The position numbers were made by a program, and so were the translations under genes. From Podospora pseudoanserina (Eukaryota > Ascomycota > Sordariomycetes > Sordariales > Podosporaceae): 64,000 bases of DNA. Positions 54,501 through 64,000 of the stretch are shown in pieces (positions within the stretch are counted from its first letter, which is position 1; each line of letters starts with the position of its first letter). Under the pieces are notes generated by a model. It did no database searches, was not told where the DNA came from, and saw only the letters and a list, made by a program, of their open reading frames with translations. Where the stretch lies: positions 1,860,001 through 1,924,000 of the forward strand of contig NW_026946671.1 of assembly GCF_035222485.1 (NCBI RefSeq), written 5' to 3'.

Positions 54501-55860
54501 AGTGCGGTTGGGGCTTTCGACGTCGCCGATTATACAGTCTACTATGAGATTACGGGTGGTGAGGTTCGGGAGATAAAATGGAATTTCCCTGCGTGGTCAA
54601 TGTAATCAGATAGTTTCGCCAATTGATAGACTTTTTATACCTTGGGTCCCTTACTATCGTTTCTCAGAACCTATGGACCACCAAGTACTTGCTCCTGAAC
54701 CTCTAAATTACTTACAATAGTAGCTATATTAAGAGTCGTTATATACGATAAATAGCACAGCCTTTACTCACTACCTAGGCAATTCCATTCTAACCAATCA
54801 ACATAATGATGTCTTCAAATTTCTGCTCAGTGATACTTTTTTGATCCTGATCAACGTAAACGAGGCTACCAGGTCGGGAGGGTGCAGTGCATCAACGTCG
54901 AGTAACTGGTACGCACTATGGTGATTTCATGCAACGAAAAAAGGGTCCCCTTAAATCGTAATAGCTCGTAATAAAGAGTCTTCAGGTAAAATCAGGCATT
55001 TTGACTGAAATAGCTTGATAACCGTGTCAGAAGAGAGCTAGGTATGCTCTAGACCAAGCGATATTTTAGATGGGGGATCACCTTGAGTCTCTTCTGTAGC
55101 TTTTCCTGAACCGTAAAACTCAGCTACCTCCCAAGTTAAAAGACCTATTTTGCCAAATCGCCAACAATGCTGGTACAGCTCCATGCTGAAAATCCAAACT
55201 TCTTTGTAAGGTATCCAAGTAGAGTTGGCTGCCAATGTGCTCTCTCTAGGTAGCATATCATGCTCGTTGGGGCTTGTGGTGTTGACATTGCGGCCAAACG
55301 ACATCCCCATACCACCCCTTCCCGTGGAAACAATGTGATGCTTGTGTGTTTCTCCAACAAGTGGCAGCCCCAATATTCTAAAGCGTCAAAACCAACAAGA
55401 CGGTCTCCATGCTTGATATGACTTCAACTCCCGGGTAGCTCATCTTGAGCCAGCTTTGAACCAATGCTTTAACTGAAGCTAGCCTTTTGTGGTCGAAAGG
55501 TTGACCGTGGTGTTCGGAGCATTGCTGACAGGTCAAAAAAAGTGGCCAGCAAGGAGGTCGGCTTGGTCATTGTTGTCATGGACTCTCACCATGAGTTATA
55601 CTCTATCGTAACATCCTCTTTTCTTCTATGCCAGCTCAGATGTTCCAATGTATTTCCACAATATGTGTCCACGTGAATCTTCGCAACCCTACCACTTTGA
55701 CGGCATCCTGCATTGTCAGTGGAGCATGGAAACGAGAAGATGTTTGCGGCCGGCCACGAATCTTCGCAGAGAACTCCACCACACAAAAGCTTAGCACGTC
55801 GCCAAATACAAACCCTAATTCCACCCCACCACCACATATATCCAATCGGAACCATCCTCA
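51544..55860. other. long gene-poor region (4.3 kb)
   Basis: No gene could be supported. Several 60-110-codon frames (for example 53194-53454 on + and 52373-52669 on -) have no motifs, splice partners or conserved feel. No tandem repeat, transposase or reverse transcriptase was recognised. The last part is the 5' flank of a tRNA gene. Confidence 0.55.
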
Positions 55861-55952
55861 TCGGGTATGGTGTAGCGGTAACATCGTTGACTCTCACTTC
55901 TCAGAAGTGTCTGTTCTCTCAACAGCCCCGGGTTCGACTCCCGGTATCCGGG
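55861..55952 (+). tRNA. tRNA-Glu(CTC) with a 21-nt intron
   Basis: Acceptor TCGGGTA pairs with TATCCGG, D-stem GTGT with ACAT, anticodon stem GTTGA with TCAAC, T-stem CCGGG with CCCGG around the loop TTCGACT. The anticodon loop reads CTCTCAC with anticodon CTC after removing CTTCTCAGAAGTGTCTGTTCT, an intron at the standard position 37/38. A TTTTT run about ten bases downstream can end pol III transcription. Two G-T pairs in the acceptor stem are a little unusual. Confidence 0.88.
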
Positions 55953-56012
55953 TATCAACTTCTTTTTGGTTCATGTCAAGTCTATTCTTCGTATTATTAT
56001 TTCCTTCTCACC

Positions 56013-57037
56013 TCATAACCGTTGACTGATGGTCTCCAACCACAGCACCTCCTCAGGCCGCAATGTGATCCCCTCGGGTATTATGACCTCCCCACGTTTG
56101 ATGACCACCTCGGCATCCTCCCCCATCCCTCTTTCAGAATCAGTGCTGCTGATGGCCGATGCCCCAGGTTTTTCCAGCCTTGGCCTGCTTTCCTCTTCTT
56201 TTTGTCTCTGTTGCTCCTGTCTCGCCGCTTGGTTCCAGAACAACCCCGTCTCACTAGGTGACCACCAGTAGAATGGGAACCTCCGCTGAATGTTGTTAAC
56301 AAGCAGGGCCACTATCAGCATGAGGCCACACCCCAGTGAGACAGGCACCAACACATACCACCCTAGCCTGCTCACATCATCATCCACCACTGCCATCAGA
56401 GCCGTGGCTCCAGCAGGCGGGTGCACCGTTCCCGTCAGGGCCATAACCGCCGTGGCGAGACCGCATGACAGCGCCCCTCCCAGCCATCGAACACGCTCAA
56501 ACTCCTCCGGCCCCAGCAAGGCGAACAGTTTACAGACGATAATCCCCGTGATACTGGCTAATATCTGACCGAGGATGGCGTTGCGGGGCTGGGCAAGCGG
56601 CGACTCGATTGCGTAAAAGTCCAGCACGGCGGCAGCACCCTATGTTGATATCAGCAAACACATTCGAGAGAAACAAGAGCCGGAACACAACATACAAAAC
56701 TCCCAATGATAACCGGCACCCCCTTCTCCCCAAACGCCGGGATCTCCTGCCCTACCGCCCCGATCAAGGCCAAGCTGCTGAATATCCCCACCACGGCCCA
56801 GAATATCATGGGAATATTGCCCAGTGGGGGCTTCGGATGCGCCGCTGGAGGATGAGGGGTGCGGTACCCGAGGAAGTGCGCCACGGCCCGGGGAAAGCGG
56901 GGCAGGAATGAGGAAGGAAAGAACGGGTTGACGTGGGCGTCAACATCGAAGTGGAGTGTTGACCATGACGACCTTGGCTTCTCGGTGGGTGGTTTTCGGG
57001 TTACGTGCGTGTTGGAGGGTGAGCGGGTGAAGGACAT
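56013..57037 (-). CDS. HPP-family integral membrane protein
   Basis: Exons 57037-56696 and 56639-56013 join in phase 0 to 322 aa; the intron is 56 bp (GTATGT...CATAG). The signature TGTVHPPAGATALMAV contains the His-Pro-Pro motif that names the family. About five membrane segments: IFWAVVGIFSSLALIGAV, VPVIIGSFGAAAVLDFYAI, ILASITGIIVCKLFALLG, LSCGLATAVMALTGT and WYVLVPVSLGCGLMLIVALL. SPLAQPRNAILGQ is also conserved. Some plant and bacterial HPP proteins carry nitrite across membranes; fungal members are uncharacterised. The C-terminal ~80 residues are charged and cytosolic. Confidence 0.93.
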
Positions 57038-58156
57038 CTTGGCTGCGATGTCAGTGAACTGGATGGTGAAAAGGTCGATCTGATATTCTTTTCATGGCAT
57101 CTGGAGTGCTCGTGGGGTTTTAAGACGTGAGACAGGAGGGAGGAATTCCTGGGAGGAGCAACACCAGTCACACAACGGAAAGAGCGGGCAAAACCCTGGA
57201 CGATCGCATGGCTGACGAAGAATCCATCTTTATTAAGCGGTATGTTGCCATACAAAGCCATGGTGCCACGAGCGAGCTCTCAGGCTTCGAAAAGGGCAGG
57301 AAGGGTCAACCTGTGACTAAATGTTTTGCTCCAAAGCGAGCCAACCGTCAACTGTTTTCGTGGCTCTCTCTCGGCGTTTACGTCAGATTTGCTAAGGGAA
57401 ACTCCCAAAGAGGGATAGCGGCCGGGTGGATAGAGAGCCCAAGCCTTTTGACGCCTCGTGCCTCGGCCGCTGGCAGCCGACTGGGATAGGCTATTTCCGC
57501 GGAGGCTGAAAGTCAAAATCGTCTTCATCTCTTTGTCTCTTGTTCGAGCAGCTGTCTTGTCTCGATGCTTTTGGAGCATCAATGCCCTTGTTTTGATGGG
57601 GATGTCACAAAAGGGACGACCCAAGAGGAGGAAGTGGGGGGACCACCTACGGCATGCTATTGGTGTGCGCCGTGGGCGGGTTTTGCGGGATGAGAAGCCA
57701 ACTCCCCAAACATCGATCGAAAGCTTGCGGGGGTGGAGAACCATGCAAGTCGGCAATTCGGGAATATGGGGAAAGCAGCATCCCATGACGCTGACAGTTC
57801 CCGGACCGCTCGCTGCACAATAAGAGACAGTGATCTGTGTCTTGACACAGAATAGGTACACCATGGCATTTAAACGTCCACGGATGTAAGCTCGAGCTTC
57901 ATATTCAGACCATTCATGATGAACTCGCACCTGTACCGCTGAAGGAGACGACGGTCTTCCCGTAGCTTTTGCACTGCAGTCTACCGAACAAGATAAAGCC
58001 CCAATGAACCCCGATGATTCTACATTGAATGATGACACTGACATTAACAATTACATCATTTACGACAATATTTACATGTATAAAAGAACCATTTTGAGAC
58101 TCCCGCTAAAAAGAAAAATCATCCCACACTGATTTTTGGTGCAACAGAAGGCCGAA
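57038..58156. other. intergenic region between HPP and LtrA genes
   Basis: About 1.1 kb. A 256-codon frame on the minus strand (57280-58050) is Arg/Ser/Cys-rich, lacks motifs and overlaps 120-codon frames on the plus strand, so it is treated as chance. The rightmost part is the 3' UTR of the LtrA gene. Confidence 0.5.
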
Positions 58157-60413
58157 TCAATAGCCCTGCTGATACGGAGCCCGTCCATATCCTTGACCTT
58201 GCTGCCGTTGGTGATGCTGCTGATATCCTTGATGATACTGCTGCCGCTCTGGATATCCTGCAATATCTACCTCTTGATACTGTGGCTGTTGTTGAGAATA
58301 TACTTGTTGCTGCTGCTGCTGCTGCTGTTGAAGATATTGCTGCTCATACTGGCGTTGTTGCTCGGAAACCACCGGCGAGTCCTGCTGCTGGTACCCCGGC
58401 GCAGGCGCTTGATACCCTTCCTGTGGGTGAGCAGACCCAGCACCTGGATACCCGGTATCCTTCTCAGCCGGCGCAGCTCCAGTTCTGAAGCCCATCTGCC
58501 TGACAACACCCCACCCGGTCTTCTGCTTCTTCCGCTTGTCACCACCCAGGCGCTTGGTGTTGGCTCCATTGAAGAAAATCGGTGGTGGCTGAGGCAGATG
58601 GTTAAGGATGAGAACGACAAAGAGGGTAATGACAAGAATCGGCAACGGCCAGGGTGTCCCCCAGAGTTGAAGGACCTGCTCTGTGTTGAGGGTTATCAAC
58701 GTGACCAGGCAAAGGCCGACGCCAATGAGGAAGTTGAGACCTTTGCGGACATAGTTGAAGGGAGTCCAGCCTCCGTTGCGAGAGACGATGTAGAGGAGGT
58801 TCATTGTGATGAGTGTGAGCCCCGCGGCGACGTAGGCGTAGGTGAAAACGAGCTTGAACTTGCCCCAGTTCAGCTCCCAAACCCGTTCCTCTAGTTCCGC
58901 AGCGTTCTTGAAAACCTCGTCGCTACCTTCAAAGGCCGAGTACCCGTTGACATTGAATGTTGCAAAGAGTGAATTCTGCATAGCAGTAAGCAGTTCCGCC
59001 AAGGCGTTGATGATGTGGCTGACTGTTTCATTGTTCAAGAATTCCTCTTCTGGTACATCGTGGACTGTGGCCCAGAAGTCATCGGGGATTTCCATGAGCA
59101 ATGCCAACCCATCGCTGATCGATTGAGGGGTTACATCATATTTTGGCCTGTAGAGCTGAAACACCTCGTTGAGAGTTCCGTTGATGGTTGAGACGAACCA
59201 CGATGTGGTCACATTGAAGCCGGGGTCATCCCCTGCCTTCAAGGCGGTCATGAACATCTTGTTGGTAGAGAGATAAGTTTCGATAACTTTCCACCAGATG
59301 ACAAACTGCGATGAGCCGAGGATGAAAAGCTTTAAAAAGAGGTGGAAGGGGAAATGGAGGAATGACCACAGAAGCTCTTTATAAAGCGGCATCCTCAGGT
59401 TCCTCCTCCAGTCAAAGTAGATCATGTAAATGAGGTAGAGGTTGGAGATTCCCGCGGCCACGTTACCTATTGTGGCGCTTGTCCACGAATTGTGATTTAT
59501 CACAACCTTGGTGACGGCGCTCAGGACGGTGATGATCCCTTCGCCCATGAAGATGTAGCTGAGAAGCGACATGCGGGAGACGATGTGCGTGCCCGAGAAG
59601 CTCAGAACTTGAAACTTAAGGGATAAGACAATGGTGATGAGGGTCTCCAGGCCGATCATGATGAACCAAATGGCGTATAGCTTGCTGTCTGTGCCGTCCT
59701 TGAAGGCAAATGCAACGCCGAGATAGATGATGGCAGAAACAAGATTTAATGCCACCATCATCCCCATGGGTAGCCTGGTTTTCTTGAATCTTCGAATGTG
59801 CCACATGATGGATCCGTATTGTGAGGCCATGGCAAGCCGAGACGCCATGAGGATAAGGGAGAGGGTTCGGTATGTCTGGGATTTATTTTCGTATAGGGAC
59901 CACGTTGGTGCAACAACTGCAAAGCCAACCATGACACCAAAATGCACCGCTCGTATGGATCGTTCTGTGAACTTGACGGTTAGTCATATTCTCTATGAGT
60001 AATGCCCAGCCCGACAGGAGGGAAGACTTACCAAAAATACTATCCGTTATGAAGCGGACATCGAAGAGGCCCAATAGAGCCCAATTGCCCAGCCACAGCA
60101 GCACAAAGTAAGCGATGAAGCTGTTGAGCTGTTGCAAGTTGGTCACATCTTGCACCTCTGCAAAGACGCACAGAATTGCAGCAAAAAAGAGGTCGTAAAA
60201 GACCTCGATATTCGTCGCTTCGGCGTGCTTCTCAAACTCTGGGTGATCATCGTCCGACTCCCTCCAACCGAGGCTTTCGAGATTGGGGTTGCCCCCTTGA
60301 CCGTCGGCTGGCGATGGGCTTTCCTTGGGAAAAGACTTGACGCGGACAACAGGGCTCTTCATCAGAGGCACGTTGTCCTCGTCCGGATCGACTGTGAGGT
60401 GTTCGTTTGCCAT
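58157..60413 (-). CDS. LtrA-family multipass membrane protein with Gln-rich tail
   Basis: Exons 60413-60032 and 59964-58157 join to 729 aa; the intron is 67 bp (GTAAGT...ACAG). The start at 60413 (MANEHLTVDPDEDN) is preferred to one 31 codons upstream. The bacterial low-temperature-requirement A domain opens with NIEVFYDLFFAAILCVFAEV and continues with FIAYFVLLWLGNWALLGLFD, HFGVMVGFAVVAP and LSYIFMGEGIITVLSAVTKV. About 9-11 membrane segments; a large loop with NVTT, NGT and NET sequons separates two halves. The C-terminal ~130 residues are Gln/Tyr/Gly-rich (58308-58329 encodes a Gln run) and look disordered. Function in fungi is unknown. Confidence 0.92.
58302..58330 (-). repeat. CAG/CTG triplet run encoding poly-Gln
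   Basis: Nine CTG/TTG-type triplets in a row on the plus strand, read as Gln codons in the LtrA-family protein. Confidence 0.85.
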
Positions 60414-61500
60414 GGTGTGCGCGTATTGTCCCTGCCGTGGTGTGTCGTGTGGTAGGTAGGGTGGTAACCTGTGCCACTTCTTCTGGACAAGAAGGAATAG
60501 AAGCAAAGGGCTACAAGAGCTCGGTACGGAGAGAAATGTTCCCGATCATCATGGTTGCGGTCCTTAAGGATTTTGACCTTAAATCCTGGTGTCAGCAGCC
60601 TGATGCCAAGCATCGCCAGCGGATGAGAAGCTGACGCCGAGGACTGATGCGATGAGAAGGGCTACCCCTATTTGACATGGCTCCCTGTTCGATCTTCGGC
60701 AAACTGGCAAGGATCGGCTTTTGTCCAGCGCTTTCTGAGCAAGTGCCCGTTGTTGATCCACTGGCCCATCAAACCCTTTTCAGCCATTAATAGTGGGTTC
60801 TGGAACTGCCATTCCTTAGTTGTCCTCGTGGTAGAGTAAGAACTATAAAGGTAGCGCGCTGCCTTGCTTGGTGGAGCGGCTATGGGGTTGAGATCACGGC
60901 AGTTCTATTTTCGGCGAATATAATGGAGCTGCTTTTGGGAGGCTGTGGTTTTCCAGACAGGGGCAAAAGGCTTGAAAGAGTGCAGCCTGAAGTGGCGGCC
61001 TTTTGAGACCCAGGATCGGGATGAGCGATGTTGCGCTTGTTTCTGACGTTTTTGATCTTGATTGGCTTTGCTGCTTGGTATAAGGATTTAAGCTCTTTGA
61101 TCGAAAGCCAAGCGAGAGCCAAGGGAGCCAAGTGCTGAGCCAAGTCCACTGGTGTTACGGGTGGAACACGGTTAAGTCGGCATCAGGACTGTGGTCCAAA
61201 GGTTGAGGTGAGAACTGAACTGGTGCAAACTGCCCTGTGGTGTGAATTGGCGAAGGGGAGCGAGGAAAAGAAGAGAATATGGCGACCTTCTACCACACCC
61301 TCCCTGATTCCCTTTTGCTCAAGCACCATAATGACTAGCTGTGGTGTTTGCGTACCAGGTGGCTTTTCTTATCAGATTAGATCTATATAATCAATTTCTT
61401 CACGTGGAGGCATTACTCACTATCTTTCAAGGTACCTATTAATCAACATTTTGAAACATATTTACTATCTTCCAATGCCTGTTACATCTGGCACTACAAT
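60414..61500. other. intergenic region
   Basis: Promoter of the LtrA gene on the left; repeat locus 7 at about 61410-61490 on the right. No supported gene. Confidence 0.5.
61410..61490. repeat. AAGGCCTATTGACTATCTTT minisatellite, locus 7
   Basis: Three or four degenerate units (ACTCACTATCTTTCAAGGTA, TTTACTATCTTCCAATGCCT) next to the helicase relic. Confidence 0.7.
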
Positions 61501-61528
61501 ACAAAACAGGATAGCCGATGCGCCGAAG

Positions 61529-62755
61529 TTATTTGAGCACGGAGACCTTCGATAGGGACGCGAAGTGGTTGTTCAAATGCTGCCTCGTGTCCGTCGACAG
61601 AACCTGCTTCTCATCACCAGCCATGAAACATGGCCGCAACCCATTCCCCCAGACCAAGAGAGTATCCGGCTGCAGCATACTACCAGCCTCGTCCAACACC
61701 ACAGCCTCGGCGGTCCCGTTGAAATCCGCATACTGCTTGTCGCCGGCGGCATGTGGATCGTACAAACCACATCGGCCTCCTTGATCACCATCCCTAAGAG
61801 TCTGATGATCTTGATCTCCAGATCACGTGCGCTCTCCGCCGATTGTTGGCCCAAATCTGTTTCCTGCTCACCTTCAACCCAAGTAACAATCTCTGCGAAC
61901 TGATGGTCAGCGCGGATGGACTCTCTGAGCTCCCTGAGACGATAGGGCAAAAGAAAAGTGTTTCTTTCTAGCTGCTTCAGGGTGAGCCACAACCAGAATG
62001 CAGCGGATAGCTTGAACTGCCACTTGTTGGCCAATGATTGCCCCCCACCATGGCAGCAAGCGTCTGGGTCATGCCAGTTCCAGCACACCCCAGGATGACA
62101 TAGACGCCCATGCGAGCCACGGTAAAATATTCACGAGTTCATCTCGCAGTCCCTCAACCACGTAGCCAAGGCAGAGCTCCTTCGGCGTGGGGTAAATGTT
62201 GTCCACAACAGAGAAGCAAGGAAGTGACTGGGGCCGCCGAAGTGCCATGGTCGCCATGCCGTCCACAGGCTCATCTCCTGTTGCCTCCCTCGACGATGGC
62301 CGAAGGTTCATGTTGGCAGTTGCCAGAGACTTCCAGAACCCAGAACCGGTGAGAAGGTCGCGCTTGAGCAAGTGGCTTGAACCAGTCGTCGGGGTTGAAG
62401 TCCCGGTCGTATGGGTTACAACCGAACGCATTGTAAACAACGTTAACTCTTCTCTTGACAATACTGAGACCCACGTCGAACTTAGGTAGATTTGCTGAAG
62501 ACTCGGATAGTTCTTGGGGGCCCTCTGGCGAATTCCGAAGCCCAAGTCAAACCAATCGGGGCGTCGAACTATTAGGACAAGATCCGGGCGCGGCCTTATA
62601 GTGTTGTACTTATCCGTATCCAGGTAATACGGGGGCCAGACTTTGGTGTCCCTGTCCATCTCGGGGTCGTCCTCAATCTCAGTGGAAGAGGGCAACTTCA
62701 GTGGAAGACGGCAACTCAAAAGCAATTTCAAACCGAGCATTAACCCCGCCAACAC
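61529..62755 (-). pseudogene. decayed SF1 (Upf1/NFX1-like) helicase
   Basis: Pieces in three frames add up to a superfamily 1 helicase core. N-terminal part: DLVLIVRRPDWFDLGFGIRQ and SGFWKSLATANMN. Walker A reads VILGCAGTGMTQTLAAMVGG, with Met in place of the essential Lys. Then FLLPYRLRELRESIR, ADVVCTI and Walker B EAVVLDEAGSMLQPDTLLVW, with CFMAGDEKQV. The frame changes on both sides of the Walker A segment and again before Walker B. The downstream helicase motifs are missing or lost in the repeats beyond 61529. Related intact fungal helicases have more than 700 residues; their targets are unknown. Confidence 0.78.
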
Positions 62756-62982
62756 AGCGATCGATTAATGACTTGAACCGGAGACGATTAGAACCCTACA
62801 GACGCAAAGCGTTAGCAAACGAAAAATAACAACACGACAGCTCGTTCCCAAGCCCTCACATCCGGCTCCTAGCCACACAACAGTTCGTTTGCAGACCCTC
62901 ACATCCATCTCCTAGCCCTCGTTCCAGATTCCCAATCTCTCGCTCATGCCCCCGAGTCGCTTGCTCATGCCCCTAATTATCA

Positions 62983-63472
62983 CTAACAAACGCAATCCCT
63001 CTCTGGAGCCTTTGGCATGAGCTCGTTATACTTGGCGATGTCCCATGGCCTAAGAGAAATGTCAGTTCTAGTGCATTGACAAACCAGGACACGAAATGCA
63101 ATGCAACTTACCCGAACAGATACCCATTGAAAATGAGCGCCTTGTCCAAAGGCAACTTGCCGAAGAACCAGTTGTTGGTGTGCCTTACACAATCGAGAGA
63201 TAGGACAACGAGGGGGAACCGTCATCGGGCAGCAAATTCCAGCAGACGCACTCCATCAAAAAGACCATTGTTGAAAAGGGCCTTGTCGTCGGCGTCGGTG
63301 GCAGTGGTGGTCGGCATCCCGAGGTTGACCAACTGAGCAGACTTGCCATCCTTGACGTTAATGACAATCTCAGCGAGCTTCGATGGGTCCACTCGCTCGC
63401 CTTTGTTCACCATGGGCTGGAGAAGAGCCCTCTTGGTGGCTGACAGGGGCACAGCACGGGCAATAAACTCGC
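62983..63472 (-). pseudogene. N-terminal-type fragment, probably of the same decayed gene
   Basis: Reads KRALLQPMVNKGERVDPSKL, AQLVNLGMPTTTATDADDKA and LFDGVRLLEFAAR, then a TGA (63222-63224, CGA-TGA context), then WFFGKLPLDKALIFNGYLFG across an apparent GTAAGT...TTAG intron, and ends PWDIAKYNELMPKAPERD before TAG at 62983. Same strand and immediately upstream of the helicase relic, so a common origin is likely. I do not recognise the domain. Confidence 0.5.
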
Positions 63473-64000
63473 CATGTTAGACCCTGAAATCCAACCGCTG
63501 AGCACTGGTGATCTCTTCAGGGGAGCTGAAGTAGGTTGTTGAATCCGAAGGACTGCAAGGAATCGTGATCATGAATCCAACGAATGGTCGAGCAAGATTA
63601 TCCGCCTGCTAACCGTTGATGAACTGAGTCCATTGGTGGTAAATATTTGGCCTGCGGGGGTGGCAACCATGGTCTGTGAACAGGCAGCCTTCAGGGCTGG
63701 AACCGACAGGCAGCGGAGTCTGGCTTGGGAAGAGTGGAAGGTCCGAAGACTGCTTCAATAAGAATGGGAAAGCACGTCGCTGAGCGGAGTAATGACCACG
63801 GTCGAATGGCATCAGGGATCAAAACACAACGGGGAAGGAACGCATAGACACGGCCGATGAGCAGCACACCCGACTCGATAAAATAATGGTATAAATTCGT
63901 TTTTCTTAGCTCGCACCATGGTGTAGTCCGAGACTTGAATGTTCAATACATGACGCGATCACAAAACCTCTTCCGGCTCGACCACGGCTCAAAACACCTG
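63473..64000. other. right end of the window
   Basis: No supported gene. A 67-codon minus-strand frame (63609-63812) could be a further piece of the decayed gene, but it has no motif. Confidence 0.4.

Noticed and set aside
51544-55860. Search for a mobile element in the 4.3-kb gene desert
   Set aside because: No transposase, reverse transcriptase, terminal repeats or tandem arrays could be recognised by eye.
57280-58050. 256-codon open frame on the minus strand
   Set aside because: Composition rich in Arg, Ser and Cys, no motif, and similarly long frames exist on the other strand at the same place; most likely chance in GC-balanced DNA.

Overview
The window is nuclear DNA of a filamentous ascomycete. 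Genes carry short introns (about 44-110 bp, usually GTAAGT/GTATGT donors and CTAAC-like branch sites). The content fits a Pezizomycotina saprotroph, most likely Sordariomycetes (Sordariales-like): a secreted CBM1 protein, a WSC protein, DUF4246 and DUF6594 proteins, a HeLo-like/pseudokinase protein and many small secreted proteins. Exon joins given here were worked out by hand from splice signals, reading phase and family resemblance; no aligner or RNA data were available.

Layout. 0.1-16.5 kb is gene-rich: a Dom34/pelota-like factor, a WDR44/Dgr2-type WD40 protein, thioredoxin, a decayed methyltransferase, a multipass membrane protein, a DUF4246 protein and a Dal5-type MFS permease. 17.5-24.9 kb holds a small secreted protein with a zincin-like HExxH motif, a TauD-type dioxygenase, a Dabb-domain protein, an aldo/keto reductase and a DUF6594 membrane protein, separated by AT-rich minisatellites. 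25-27 kb is almost empty. 27-36.4 kb is again dense: a two-exon helical small protein, a CBM1 secreted protein, an O-fucosyltransferase-like enzyme, the ribosome assembly factor Rrb1, a haem catalase and a hemerythrin-like protein. 37-45.4 kb has small or orphan genes, a decayed SRPK-like kinase and several secreted proteins. 46.1-50.4 kb carries two divergent kinase-fold genes: a HeLo-like protein with a pseudokinase domain, and an intact Ser/Thr kinase whose last exons encode a YTH (m6A-reader) domain. 50.8-60.4 kb has a two-WSC secreted protein, a long gene-poor stretch, a tRNA-Glu(CTC) with intron, an HPP-family membrane protein and an LtrA-family membrane protein. 61.5-63.5 kb is a decayed SF1 helicase-like gene.

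The genes do not form one pathway. Core housekeeping genes (Rrb1, catalase, thioredoxin) sit beside accessory genes (secreted proteins, transporter, dioxygenase, incompatibility-like kinases). Three host genes are visibly broken, and most of their stop codons can be explained by C:G to T:A changes.

The most interesting items are the kinase-YTH fusion, its head-to-head partner with an MLKL-like layout (HeLo-like helical domain plus pseudokinase), and a degenerate ~21-bp AAGGCCTATTGACTATCTTT repeat scattered over at least seven intergenic sites. No retroelement or virus-like element was recognised.
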